Program-made: the position numbers and the translations under genes | Shown here: piece after piece, positions 32,344-43,983 of the stretch | Layout of the letters: each line of letters opens with the position of its first letter | Numbering within the stretch: the first letter of the stretch is position 1 | Source: Verrucomicrobiaceae bacterium | Lineage (GTDB): Bacteria > Verrucomicrobiota > Verrucomicrobiia > Verrucomicrobiales > Verrucomicrobiaceae | Length of the DNA stretch: 64,000 nt | Direction of reading: 5' to 3' | NCBI GenBank assembly: GCA_947466075.1 | Contig: CANIBP010000013.1 | Coordinates: 38,994 to 102,993, forward strand | Notes under the pieces: generated by a model | Database searches by the model: none | Told to the model about the DNA's origin: nothing | Seen by the model: the letters and a program-made list of their open reading frames with translations, nothing else

Positions 32344-33399
32344 TCAATCCTTGGGCGAATAGAGCGCCACAAGCGCAGCGCCGATCGATTGGGAGAGCTC
32401 GCCCAGCGTCGCGGGCACGAGCTTGAGTTCGGCGCGTTGTTTGGGGAATAGGTAAGGCAGCGCCGCCTGGCGGATGCCGCCGAGGTAGCGGTCGCGGAAC
32501 TCGGTCGTCGTGCTGTCGGGGTCCATGAGACCACCGCCGATGACCACGATGCCCGGATCGAGTGCCATCGACAGATTCGCCACATGAATGCCGAGCGCTT
32601 TGGCCTGGATGTCGAAAATCATGAGTGCGAGAGCATCTCCCTTTTGCGCCAGACCGCGCAGAGAGAGGCCCTTGTTCTTCGGCGACTCCGTGCTGGTGGA
32701 GAGTGGGTGATCGGGACACTTGGGCAGGAAGAATTCGAGGAATTGAGGCAAGCCGGAGATCGTGGAGTAGGCCTCGATGCAGCCCCAATCGCGACCACAG
32801 CCACAGCGGAACGCCGGCACTTCATCCAAGCCGTGGCCTAGGAGGTGACGTGGGATCGGCATGTGCCCGCCTTCCATACCAGCGAGGTGATCACCGCTGA
32901 GAGGCAGACCATGTGCATCAATGTAGGCCGCACCCAGGCCAGAGCCCGGCGCGAGTAGGAGCACGGTGGCTTTGGAATCACCACGCACACGAGCAGCCTC
33001 ACCCACACCACCGAAGTCGCCATCGTTCCCTGCGAAGAGCGGGATCGAGCGCCCTGCGGCCTTGGCAATCGCCGCCGAGTAATCCGCATGAAAATTCCAA
33101 CCTGTGAAGCTGTCGGGCAGATTGGAGGACTTATCGAGAACGCCATAGCTCTGGTAAGGCCCCGGCAGCGCCAGACCAGCAGCAGCGACGCGATCCCAGG
33201 TGAGACCGTTGTCCTTGAGGAATCCTTCGGCGCCTTCGACCCAACCAGCCACAACAGCAGCCGTACCGTTTTGCGAGTTCGTCGAGCTTTGGCGAAGCTG
33301 ACGTGAAACAGGCTCACCGTTGGCGAACACGCCGCCGGTTTTGGAAGTCGTGGCTCCGGAGTCGGTGCCGAGATAAATGTCGCGGGTAGCAGATGGCAT
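32344..33399 (-). CDS. ROK-family sugar kinase (glucokinase-like)
   Basis: The 351-residue protein has the N-terminal phosphate loop YLGTDSGATTSK, a catalytic Asp in AGNDGDFGGVGEA, a GSGLGAAYID segment, and the ROK zinc motif CGCGRDWGCIEAYSTISG. The end has the adenosine-binding VVIGGGLMDP. ROK kinases phosphorylate glucose, GlcNAc or ManNAc; the substrate is not resolved. ATG 33399 was chosen, as upstream codons do not belong to the fold. It converges with rlmI across 57 bp that include a weak GGCTG/CAGCC hairpin. Confidence 0.92.
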   Translation of the reverse strand: MPSATRDIYLGTDSGATTSKTGGVFANGEPVSRQLRQSSTNSQNGTAAVVAGWVEGAEGFLKDNGLTWDRVAAAGLALPGPYQSYGVLDKSSNLPDSFTGWNFHADYSAAIAKAAGRSIPLFAGNDGDFGGVGEAARVRGDSKATVLLLAPGSGLGAAYIDAHGLPLSGDHLAGMEGGHMPIPRHLLGHGLDEVPAFRCGCGRDWGCIEAYSTISGLPQFLEFFLPKCPDHPLSTSTESPKNKGLSLRGLAQKGDALALMIFDIQAKALGIHVANLSMALDPGIVVIGGGLMDPDSTTTEFRDRYLGGIRQAALPYLFPKQRAELKLVPATLGELSQSIGAALVALYSPKD

Positions 33400-33541
33400 A
33401 GAGCGTGATACTTGGAGAGAAAAGGCGCTGTGGTCGAGGAGAATGCGTGAAGATGAGTTTGTTCTCTTCAAAGGGTGTCACGACAGCCAGAGTGAGCCAA
33501 GATTTGCTACCAAGGTGCATCACCCAACGACCACGCAGCGC

Positions 33542-34567
33542 CTATGGCACCGGCTCGCCGTAATGGTAGTGCCGGTTTTTGTCCGAGGCCTTTTCGGGAT
33601 TGCTTGGGTCCACCACAAAGGTCGCTGCATCTGCGCCGGGAATGACGTTGCCACCCGAATACACCTGCTTGGCGTCCCTGGCATAGCCGAAGCCCTGCGA
33701 TGACGGGCCGATCACTTCGAAGGTCTTTCCATCCGAGTCCGGCAGCGCGAGCGGAGGGCTGCCATTCGCATAGCAGAAGTAGGCATGCTTGCTGTCCTTG
33801 GCGAAGCGGTGCTTGAGCAGTTGAAACGTCGCGGCATCGCAGCCCTCCACCACCTGGCCTTGCCAGTAAACATGCTTGGCGTCTTTGGCGAACTCACCCG
33901 ACTCGCCGCCAATGCCTTGGAAGGATGCCGCATCAGCACCCGCGAGGACCGCACTGCCGAAGTACACCTGCTTCGCATCTTTCGCATACCACGACTGCAC
34001 CACCTGAAAGGTGGCACTGTCGGCGATCGGCGTCGCCTTCCTGCCCACATAGTAGTCGAGTTTGTCCTGCGCCCAGATGTGATGATCCTTCCAGCAGACA
34101 TTCGCATCCACCACCTTGAAGCTGGCCATGTCACGCACATGAAGAGGCTCCGTCGAGAGATAGTAGTCCGCCTTGTCCCGCCCCAGTCCCTCCATGCCCG
34201 CGATTTCAAAGGTGGCAGGGTCCGCGCCTTGGATCACCGCGCCGCCGGTGTACACGCGCTTCGCATCCTTCGCCAGTTTGTCTTGCTGTCCCAGCATCTG
34301 AAACGTCGCTGCGTCCGCGTCCTCAATCCCTCGCCCCGCATGAAAGACGTGCGTGGCATTCTTCGCGTAGCCCTGAGGCTGCAGGATCTCAAAACCGGCC
34401 GCGTCCGACAGCTCCGCCTCCGACCACTTGCCGAAAAGGCCATCGCCCGTCCAACTGTTCCAGATCACCTTGTCGCCGCGAATTTCATAGCCCTCTTTCT
34501 TGCCACAACTGACAAGCAGCACTGGAAGCAGGAACCAAAACAGGCAGGCGCGGAGAGAAATTTTCAT
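33542..34567 (-). CDS. DKNYY-family lipoprotein
   Basis: The 341-residue protein has a lipoprotein signal with lipobox LLVSC. The rest consists of repeats of the DKNYY type, units of ~40 residues such as YAKDAKQVYFGSAVLAGADAASF and FAKDAKHVYWQGQVVEGCDAATF. At least seven repeats are visible. The family is common in Gram-negative bacteria with no known biochemical role; repeats of this kind probably form a surface-exposed solenoid. The gene stands alone between the ROK kinase and the small secreted proteins. Confidence 0.88.
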   Translation of the reverse strand: MKISLRACLFWFLLPVLLVSCGKKEGYEIRGDKVIWNSWTGDGLFGKWSEAELSDAAGFEILQPQGYAKNATHVFHAGRGIEDADAATFQMLGQQDKLAKDAKRVYTGGAVIQGADPATFEIAGMEGLGRDKADYYLSTEPLHVRDMASFKVVDANVCWKDHHIWAQDKLDYYVGRKATPIADSATFQVVQSWYAKDAKQVYFGSAVLAGADAASFQGIGGESGEFAKDAKHVYWQGQVVEGCDAATFQLLKHRFAKDSKHAYFCYANGSPPLALPDSDGKTFEVIGPSSQGFGYARDAKQVYSGGNVIPGADAATFVVDPSNPEKASDKNRHYHYGEPVP

Positions 34568-34793
34568 GGTCGCCAAAATAGCCCCCAGAAGCGCACTTTA
34601 ACAAATAACGAAACCATCTTTTCGCCTGTGTGCACAAGGAGCCTAAAGGCAGGTGCGACAGACTCAGGCATGGGCGGGAAAGAACTTGCGAAGGAACGGC
34701 AGCGGTGTCCTCATCCTGGCACCCGCATCGGGTGCGGGAGCTTCCTCTAGCCCCTTCCTCATGCGCCTAACTGATCGAAACTCACCCACGACC

Positions 34794-35135
34794 ATGAAAC
34801 GTCGCCTCCTGCTCCGCGCTTCCTTCGTCATGCTCCTGCTGGGCATTGCCACCACACCGCTTCGCGCCGATTTTCCCCAGCAGCGCAAAGCCCTCGACGA
34901 ACTCCAGGCCGCGAAGAAGGCCGACGATCCGATGCCTCTTCTTGAGTCCGCCAAAGAACGCATCACCAAGGCCAACAAGGGAAACAAGGGTGGAGATAAA
35001 GAAGACGTGATCGACAAAATCGACGAAGCCATCAAGGAACTGAAGGCCGGGAACAAGGACAAGATGGAGCAAAAGATCAACGCAGCCATCGCCAACCTCC
35101 ATCAAGGCAAGGACAAGTCGAAAAAGCCGAAGTGA
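34794..35135 (+). CDS. Small secreted helical protein
   Basis: The 113-residue protein has a signal peptide (FVMLLLGIATTPLRA) and a charged, helical, Lys-rich body (KALDELQAAKKADDP ... IDEAIKELKAGNK). It ends in KKPK. It resembles small periplasmic 'DUF-like' helical hairpins but I recognise no family. Its stop lies 26 bp before the next lipoprotein start, so both may be co-expressed. ATG 34794 was chosen because the signal peptide starts there; the frame is open further upstream. Confidence 0.7.
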   Translation: MKRRLLLRASFVMLLLGIATTPLRADFPQQRKALDELQAAKKADDPMPLLESAKERITKANKGNKGGDKEDVIDKIDEAIKELKAGNKDKMEQKINAAIANLHQGKDKSKKPK

Positions 35136-35161
35136 GGCCGCATGCCCCAGATTTTACCCCC

Positions 35162-35674
35162 ATGAAATACTTCATCCTTCTTCTGCACGTGGTTTTGCTG
35201 TCGTCGTGCCAGACCACGGCGAATTACCGTGCGGGCAGTGTGGCCGAAGCTGGGGCCTATGCCAGGAAAGCGGTGGAGCTAGGCGTCATTCACAAGGGCG
35301 GCGAGGAAGCGCTTGTCGCGGAGAAATCGAAAGGCCGGCCCTTGGAAGGCAAATGGGATCCTCAAAAGATCGACGCCTTCCTGAACCAGTATGCGGCGGA
35401 ACATCCACGCCTCGTGGCGATCAATCGCGCCGCCACCGAAGGGAAGATCAGTGAGAAGGAGCGCGAGATTCTGATCGCCGTGCTCAAAGGGCAGGAAGAA
35501 CGGCAAGCCGAACAAGAGCTAGCCGAGAAGCAGCAGGCTGCGTACGAACTCGAGCAATCCGGTGCCATGATGAATCAGACCTCCTCGTTCCGGCAAAACT
35601 CGATGCTCATGCAAGCCACGCCCACCTCATCCTATTCTGGCTTCGGCACCGGCTTCGGTGGCAGAGCCTACTGA
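35162..35674 (+). CDS. Small lipoprotein
   Basis: The 170-residue protein has a lipoprotein signal with lipobox LLSSC (Cys16 expected to be acylated). An alpha-helical Glu/Lys/Gln-rich middle (REILIAVLKGQEERQAEQE) is followed by a Ser/Gly/Tyr-rich tail (TSSYSGFGTGFGGRAY). No enzymatic motif is present. It follows the small secreted helical protein closely, and the two may act together in the envelope. Confidence 0.72.
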   Translation: MKYFILLLHVVLLSSCQTTANYRAGSVAEAGAYARKAVELGVIHKGGEEALVAEKSKGRPLEGKWDPQKIDAFLNQYAAEHPRLVAINRAATEGKISEKEREILIAVLKGQEERQAEQELAEKQQAAYELEQSGAMMNQTSSFRQNSMLMQATPTSSYSGFGTGFGGRAY

Positions 35675-35746
35675 GGTTGGGTGTGTTCGTGCGGAGACAT
35701 ATTCCACGCTTGGCATTCCAAGGACGATCCGCTACTATCAATCATC

Positions 35747-35977
35747 ATGGCTACCCAAGAACTCTTTGCTCAAGCCTCCCTCCTTCCTGCCGAGGAACGC
35801 CGTTTCTTGGCTGAAATCATCTGGGAGACGGTGGATGCGGATTTGCCGGCGCAGTGGGAGAACGACTCGACCATCGCCGCCGAGGTGGAGCGGCGCTTTG
35901 CGGCGTTCAAGGCCGGACGTGAGCGCGGATTGAGCCACGACGACGTGTTTGCGACTGCCAAGGCGCTCGTGGCATGA
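35747..35977 (+). CDS. Antitoxin of a RelE/ParE-type module (addiction-module component)
   Basis: The 76-residue protein reads ASLLPAEERRFLAEIIWETV and continues with an acidic helical tail (FKAGRERGLSHDDVF). This matches the family of short helical 'addiction module' antitoxins that pair with RelE/ParE toxins. It overlaps the toxin gene by four bases (ATGA), the standard arrangement. ATG 35747 is chosen; the frame is open upstream without a domain. It should bind and neutralise the toxin and repress its own operon. Confidence 0.85.
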   Translation: MATQELFAQASLLPAEERRFLAEIIWETVDADLPAQWENDSTIAAEVERRFAAFKAGRERGLSHDDVFATAKALVA

Positions 35978-36273
35978 AGGTGGTGTATTCGGAGCACTTC
36001 CAAGCGGAGCTGTGCTGCGTCACCGGACGCTACACCGCCGAAAGCAAAGAACTGGGCCGCCGCTTTGTGCAGACTGTGGAAAATGCCTGCTTGGAAATTG
36101 CCGCCGATCCGTTGCGCTGGCGGGTGTTGGAAGGGCGAGTGCGCCGCTGCCTCGTCCACCGCTTCCCCTACATCATCTATTATCTGGTGGAGGACGATCT
36201 GCTTTATTTCGGAGCCTTGCTGCACAGCGCCCGGCACCCGGAGACGTATCGCACATCGTTCACGGACTTGTAA
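35974..36273 (+). CDS. RelE/ParE-family toxin
   Basis: The 99-residue protein has the RelE/ParE fold pattern: an N-terminal strand (KVVYSEHFQAEL), two helices, then strands ending in HRFPYIIYYLVEDDLLYFGALLHSARHPE. The closing 'FxxxLHxARxP' segment is typical of ParE-like plasmid-stabilisation toxins that inhibit gyrase or cut mRNA; which applies here cannot be read. The start overlaps the antitoxin stop. The repeat array starts 117 bp after it. Confidence 0.88.
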   Translation: MKVVYSEHFQAELCCVTGRYTAESKELGRRFVQTVENACLEIAADPLRWRVLEGRVRRCLVHRFPYIIYYLVEDDLLYFGALLHSARHPETYRTSFTDL

Positions 36274-36389
36274 GCGAAACGGGCCTAACCGGGTGGTGAA
36301 GGTGCGCTGAACAGTTCTGCGAGGGGAAAGCTACCTCCTCATTCTAGAGCCAAGAGTTTTCTGGAGGGAAAGGAAGGTCCGGCGGGTCT

Positions 36390-36697
36390 GGAAAACTCTT
36401 TTCCACGGGGTGGTCCAACAACTCACCTGTCGGAAAACTCTTTTCTGAGGGGTGGGTGATCTGGTCACACGCTGGAAAACTCTTTTCCAGAGGGTGAACC
36501 GGATAGCCACCCCTCGGCGAACTCTTTTCTGCGGGGTAGGCAAAGGGGGCAGGCCGTGGAAAACTCTTTTCCAAGGAGTGATCCCAGAGATCACCTGCCG
36601 GAAAACTCTTGTCTGAGGAGTCGGTGATCTGGACACAGGCTGGAAAACTCTTGTCCGAGGTCGGGGGACATTCCCTTCGGCCTGGAAAAGAGTTTTC
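36390..36697. repeat. Degenerate tandem array with exact 42-bp period and palindromic core
   Basis: Eight copies of a 15-bp core close to GGAAAACTCTTTTCC begin at 36390, 36432, 36474, 36516, 36558, 36600, 36642 and 36684, each exactly 42 bp apart. GGAAAA and TTTTCC are inverted repeats around a 3-bp loop. The 27-bp stretches between cores are related at a distance of four units: unit 1 resembles unit 5, and unit 2 resembles unit 6 (about 22 of 27 bases). Two overlapping minus-strand frames stay open through it with a 14-residue repeat. I see no cas genes or RNA-binding context. Confidence 0.85.
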
Positions 36698-36725
36698 TGA
36701 AGCCACGGGAGACGGGAGATGCAGG

Positions 36726-36809
36726 TTTGAACCGCTGAGAGGACGCTCATCAGACGCTCATGAATCCAAAGGCAGAGGTTTGGCATCAGCGTCTGATCAG
36801 CGGTTCAAA
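36726..36809. repeat. Long inverted repeat just after the 42-bp array
   Basis: TTTGAACCGCTGA (36726-36738) is the exact reverse complement of TCAGCGGTTCAAA (36797-36809). Inside, ATCAGACGCT (36749-36758) matches AGCGTCTGAT (36788-36797). The left arm also holds a direct repeat GACGCTCAT (36742 and 36754). An RNA from either strand could fold into a long hairpin with one bulge. The rest of the ~150 bp up to the next gene shows nothing I recognise. Confidence 0.7.
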
Positions 36810-36955
36810 TCCGTCCGTTCACAGCAGCGCTCCGGCCGGAACGAGCACGCCGGGAGGTCGGGGGCGGTGGCGCGCACAGGCGGAGCGATTGGGACGTGGC
36901 TGCGAGGAGATTGCCTGTCGGTGGCCAATGCGCTGCACACTGAGTCCTTTTCCGC

Positions 36956-37576
36956 TCAGATCTTGATCGTTAAATTCAAAAAGCCCCGTTCTGACAAGAT
37001 GCTCAACAGAATATAAAAAACCAAGATGAGGAAAAGTAACGATTTTATTTTAGCAACGGCTTGTTTCCGCGCTGCCTTATCATCCTGATTTATGGCTGGC
37101 AGGAGTTGGCTCAGAAAAGAGAAAACTGCACCCGCGATTAGTATATAGACAGCAGGCCTCACAAGACGCAACTCAGCGATCGTGAACGTTGCGATAACAC
37201 CGCCTGCCACAGTCAGCCAGAATAACCAATGTGCCAAACCAACCTGTTCCGGAATCGTCAGGGTGAACGTGTTGACAACTTGAGTCCTCATCCACTCTGC
37301 AAATGCGGGACCCAGAAGAACGCCAAAAACGGCAATTAATGAAGCCAAGATCAAATGACCGGAGATATCTCCCCTCGCTTTCTCCAAGGCTTCTTTTGCT
37401 TGTTGTTTTTGATCCCCAAGAGCCTTGTTGTACCCTTCATTAAAGGAGTTTGTTTTTATTTGTTCGATCTGTTGTTGAGAGATCGAACTGCCTCCTCCTC
37501 CAGAAAAGACGCCACCGCCATCTTTCCCACAGGCGGCCAAAAATACTAATGGTAACACCACCCAAATGGCTCGCAT
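36956..37576 (-). CDS. Membrane lipoprotein of unknown function, first of an AT-richer pair
   Basis: The 206-residue protein has a lipoprotein-like start with lipobox LAAC after WVVLPLVF, a Gly/Ser stretch, a charged segment (QQIEQIKTNSFNEGYN...EALEKARG) that may be a short coiled coil, then about four membrane helices. Codon use and base composition are noticeably more AT-rich than the neighbours, suggesting horizontal acquisition. It lies directly downstream of the small membrane-protein gene. No family is recognised; start ATG 37576 puts the signal at the N terminus. Confidence 0.65.
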   Translation of the reverse strand: MRAIWVVLPLVFLAACGKDGGGVFSGGGGSSISQQQIEQIKTNSFNEGYNKALGDQKQQAKEALEKARGDISGHLILASLIAVFGVLLGPAFAEWMRTQVVNTFTLTIPEQVGLAHWLFWLTVAGGVIATFTIAELRLVRPAVYILIAGAVFSFLSQLLPAINQDDKAARKQAVAKIKSLLFLILVFYILLSILSERGFLNLTIKI

Positions 37577-37612
37577 GGTGCTGAACATCGAGTCATGCGT
37601 CCACATTTTCAA

Positions 37613-37870
37613 TTACACGTCTTTTTTCTTTCCTGAGCGAATCCCAAAATAGACCGCTATAATAAGCAACAATGCTGCAACCACGTACCCTAGCGGGCCA
37701 GTCAGCGAATCGATGAATTTGTTGATGGGCTCAATAATCGGGAGTGACGCCATTTGGATCGCCTTTGCTCCCGCAAGCAGCAGGCCTGCAAGAATGATCG
37801 CTATCCAGACGATGATTGGAATTACCGCCAAATGCTGGGTGGAGCCGACCATGAGAATGTGAGCACACAT
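37613..37870 (-). CDS. Small membrane protein paired with the lipoprotein gene
   Basis: The 85-residue protein has two hydrophobic helices (VIPIIVWIAIILAGLLLAGA and GYVVAALLLIIAVYFGIRSG) and a basic tail GKKKDV. ATG 37870 or ATG 37852 are possible starts; the frame is open further upstream but overlaps the end of ileS. It is upstream of, and almost adjoins, the AT-richer lipoprotein gene (36 bp). The two-helix plus membrane-lipoprotein pair is reminiscent of small secretion or pore-forming pairs, but no function is assigned. Confidence 0.55.
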   Translation of the reverse strand: MCAHILMVGSTQHLAVIPIIVWIAIILAGLLLAGAKAIQMASLPIIEPINKFIDSLTGPLGYVVAALLLIIAVYFGIRSGKKKDV

Positions 37871-37964
37871 AGCGAGGTAATTAGTGGGATGTTGCCGTAG
37901 TGAGGCAGGGATAAGGGTGGGCAAACGTTCCGTAAAGGCAAATTTGCCAGAGACTCCTGCACAT

Positions 37965-40808
<2,844 letters not shown>

Positions 40809-40943
40809 GAGTGGAAAAAAGGAGGGCGAGGGTAGCGCGATGCGTGCGGGAGGCAAGGGCGGAGGGGGTAGAGGTGTGGATGGCAATTTCTGCCCACATC
40901 ATGCATTTGCCCGTGAGGTATCGTCGCGTATCGCTCCCGCCTC

Positions 40944-43463
40944 ATGTTTCGCCGTTTTCTAATCCTGTCCGCCCTCATCGCACCCTCGCTCTCCCCTGCC
41001 CTGGAAGTTCAGGTTTCCCCCACGCTCTCGCTTGCACAGGCCGTGCAGCAAGTGCGCGAGGCGCGCAAGGCCGGCGACGCTTCTCCTGCAACGATCGTTT
41101 TGCCGGAAGGCACCAGCGAACTTTTGCAGCCGATCCAACTCGAAGCGCAGGACTCGAATCTGACCATCACTGGCACTAAGAGCACACTCGTCGGCGCACC
41201 GCTCGTCACCACTTGGGGGCCGGTGGCAGGCAATATCTTCAAGGCGGATGTCTCCAAGCTGCTGCCGAAGGGTTTCATACCGAAGCAGCTCCTCTGCAAC
41301 GGCGAACGGCAGATCCTGGCCCGCTATCCGAACTTCGATGCGAAGGACCCGCTCTACGGCGGCTGGGCATACGTCGCAGCATTTCCACCCAGTGGTGCGC
41401 CGGAAGGGCATCTATGGAAGCGCAGGCTCTATGTGAAACCCGAAGACGTGCGGAAGTGGGCTCACCCCGAGGACGTGGAGCTCGATATCTTCGCACAATA
41501 CGGCTGGTGGAATTTCATCGAACCTGTGTCCTCGCTCGATCCGCAGACACGCATGCTCACGCTCAAGAAGGATTGCGGCTATGACCTGCATCCGCACAAC
41601 CGCTACCACTTCCAAAACGCGCTCGAAGAACTGGATGCGCCCGGCGAGTGGTTTTACGATAAGCACAACGGCATGCTGTACTTCTGGCCGCCAAGTAATG
41701 CTGGCGCCTGGGAAGTCCGCCTGCCCACACTCGAAAGCTTCTTCAAAGTGAAGACGGGCGCGAAGAAGATCACCATTCGCGGCCTCACGCTCACCGGCTG
41801 CCACGGCAGTGCAATCGTGTTTGAACGTGCGGAAGATTGCCTCGTTGAAAAATGTATCATCACGCAGGTGGGTGCCTTCAACGGCAGCGGCATTGGCGTG
41901 AGCGATGGCAAAAACGTCCGCATTTCGCACTGCGAGATCAGCTTTACCGGCAGCAACGGCGTCAGCCTCAGTGGCGGAGATCGCAAAACGCTCACCGGCA
42001 CCGGACACATCGCCGAAGACAACCACATTCATCACATGGGCGTTTTCAACAAGAACGCCTGTGGCATCAGCATGTATGGCGTGGACAACACCGCCGCACA
42101 CAACCACATCCACGACGGCCCGCGCATGGGCGTGCAGATGAGCGGGAACAATCTCATCGTGGAATACAACCACCTGCATCACCTATGCATGGAGACGCAA
42201 GACGGCGGCGCGATTTACACCGGCGGACGCGACTGGATCAGCAGCCGCGGCAGCAAATGGCGCTACAATCTCATCCACGACATCGTCGGCTGCGGCCAGG
42301 AAGCGGGCGGCTTGAAGCATCCGTGGTTCACCTTCGGCCTCTACCCCGATGACAACAGCGGCGGCATCGACATCATCGGCAACATCGTCTTCCGCGTGGC
42401 ACACACGCCCATCCACATGCACAACTCACGCGACTGCATCGTGGAGAACAACATCTTTGCCCTCGGCGGCAAGTTTCAGTTCGACCTCCACGGCTGGACC
42501 AAAGACCAGCGCTTCTACACCAGCCACATCGAGACTATGATCAAAGGCTATGAGTCTGTCGCCGGACTGCCCGCATGGAAAAGCATGCGCAACATGGACC
42601 TGCATCCGAAGGACGCCTTCCGCGACGACGGCACCATGATGAGCGGCAACAGCTTCCAGCGAAACATCATGTTCGGTGACACGCCCGGCGTGAAATACGG
42701 CGACATCCGCAACGCCACGCCGAAGTGGAACACGATTGATCATAACCTCGCTTGGAACGGCGGCCATCCCATCGTCACCGGCATCAATCAAGTCGGCCCC
42801 GACAAAGGTGCGCCACTCGTCATCGAGACATTCGACGCTGCCGAACCCGGCAAGACGCCCAAAGGCTGGGGCTTCAACCATCGCCCGAACAAAGACGTGC
42901 AACTCGTCGCTGCCGATGGTGCGCTGCGCGTCGATTGCGCTCTTGGCCAAGACCCGAAGAATCCGAAGAGCGTCTTCCACGGACCCGATGTGCCGATCAA
43001 GCCCGGTGCCGCCTATCGTGTAAAGCTCCGCGTCAAATCCACCGAACCCACGGCCAAACTCAGCCTCGCCTTTGCCTCCTTCAAGAACGGCGAAGGCTAC
43101 TGGCAGGCCGGCAGCACCAGTCTCACCGCCACGAGTGAATGGAAGGAAGTCGAAGCCACCGGCCGCATGCTGCGCGTGAACGAAGCCGGCTGGAAACCCT
43201 GGATGACCGCCTTCTGGCTCCGCATCGACTGCCACGAGCCAAAAGGCCAAATCTTCTTCGACGATATCCGCATCACCGAAGCCGAACCGCTCGACGAATG
43301 GTCTGCTTGGCAAGGAGCTGGCTGGGACAAACACAGCCTCGTCGCTGATCCGCTATTTGTGGACTGGAAGAACGACGGCTTCCGACTGAAGCCTGATTCC
43401 CCCGCCTTCAAACTCGGTTTCAAACCGATTCCGGTGGAGGAGATCGGCATCAGGAAAGATTGA
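40944..43463 (+). CDS. Secreted right-handed beta-helix protein with C-terminal carbohydrate-binding-like domain
   Basis: The 839-residue protein has a signal peptide (FLILSALIAPSLSPA). Residues about 15-600 contain pectate-lyase-like parallel beta-helix coils with repeated GITLTG-, NHIH-, and ISHCEI-type strands (e.g. HNHIHDGPRMGVQMSGNN, VEYNHLHHL). Residues about 640-800 look like a beta-sandwich carbohydrate-binding module (LRVDCALGQDPKNPKSVFHG; GQIFFDDIRITEAEP). Such proteins are often polysaccharide lyases or hydrolases acting outside the cell. The catalytic residues cannot be assigned. Confidence 0.88.
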   Translation: MFRRFLILSALIAPSLSPALEVQVSPTLSLAQAVQQVREARKAGDASPATIVLPEGTSELLQPIQLEAQDSNLTITGTKSTLVGAPLVTTWGPVAGNIFKADVSKLLPKGFIPKQLLCNGERQILARYPNFDAKDPLYGGWAYVAAFPPSGAPEGHLWKRRLYVKPEDVRKWAHPEDVELDIFAQYGWWNFIEPVSSLDPQTRMLTLKKDCGYDLHPHNRYHFQNALEELDAPGEWFYDKHNGMLYFWPPSNAGAWEVRLPTLESFFKVKTGAKKITIRGLTLTGCHGSAIVFERAEDCLVEKCIITQVGAFNGSGIGVSDGKNVRISHCEISFTGSNGVSLSGGDRKTLTGTGHIAEDNHIHHMGVFNKNACGISMYGVDNTAAHNHIHDGPRMGVQMSGNNLIVEYNHLHHLCMETQDGGAIYTGGRDWISSRGSKWRYNLIHDIVGCGQEAGGLKHPWFTFGLYPDDNSGGIDIIGNIVFRVAHTPIHMHNSRDCIVENNIFALGGKFQFDLHGWTKDQRFYTSHIETMIKGYESVAGLPAWKSMRNMDLHPKDAFRDDGTMMSGNSFQRNIMFGDTPGVKYGDIRNATPKWNTIDHNLAWNGGHPIVTGINQVGPDKGAPLVIETFDAAEPGKTPKGWGFNHRPNKDVQLVAADGALRVDCALGQDPKNPKSVFHGPDVPIKPGAAYRVKLRVKSTEPTAKLSLAFASFKNGEGYWQAGSTSLTATSEWKEVEATGRMLRVNEAGWKPWMTAFWLRIDCHEPKGQIFFDDIRITEAEPLDEWSAWQGAGWDKHSLVADPLFVDWKNDGFRLKPDSPAFKLGFKPIPVEEIGIRKD

Positions 43464-43505
43464 GAAGTCCATTTGCCGATCATTGTTTCCCATCTTCATT
43501 GTCAT

Positions 43506-43976
43506 ATGGCAACCATCACCAACGAAAAGCTCCTCGCACATACTCAGTGGCTCGACAGCGAAGGCAAAAGCGGGCGCAAGCTCGATGAAACGGGCATGAA
43601 CCTCGCGAGCAACGTGCTGTCTGGCCTGAACATGGCGAAGGCGCAGTTTGTGGGCACCACGTTCACGAAAGCGGACCTCAGCGACACGAATCTATCCGGG
43701 GCTGATTTCAGCGGGGCTAATTTTGACAGCGCAAATCTCAGTGGTGTGGATTTGAGCGGCGCTGATCTCGGCGGCGTGTCCATGCGCAATGCGAACCTGA
43801 CCAACACGAACGTGCGTGGCGCTGATCTTTCCGGCGCTAACCTTGAAGGCTCGAATCTGACCAACGCGGACTTCACCAATGCCGATTTAATCGCCGCGAA
43901 CCTCACGGGGACGATTCAAACCGGCTTGATCATCACCGGCGCGAAGCTGGCGGATACGCAGGGATTGCAGGGCTGA
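43506..43976 (+). CDS. Pentapeptide-repeat protein
   Basis: The 156-residue protein has an N-terminal ~45-residue region, then about 20 A(D/N)Lxx pentapeptides (ADLSDTNLSGADFSGANF, VDLSGADLGGVSM, ADLIAANLTG). These build a quadrilateral beta-helix that can mimic DNA; known roles include gyrase protection, but most members have none assigned. ATG 43506 fits the domain. Two hairpins lie immediately downstream and may end the transcript. Confidence 0.93.
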   Translation: MATITNEKLLAHTQWLDSEGKSGRKLDETGMNLASNVLSGLNMAKAQFVGTTFTKADLSDTNLSGADFSGANFDSANLSGVDLSGADLGGVSMRNANLTNTNVRGADLSGANLEGSNLTNADFTNADLIAANLTGTIQTGLIITGAKLADTQGLQG

Positions 43977-43983
43977 GCTTGTA

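Noticed and set aside
36390..36697. CRISPR array
   Set aside because: The core is only 15 bp, the stretches between cores are related to each other, and there are no cas genes within the window.
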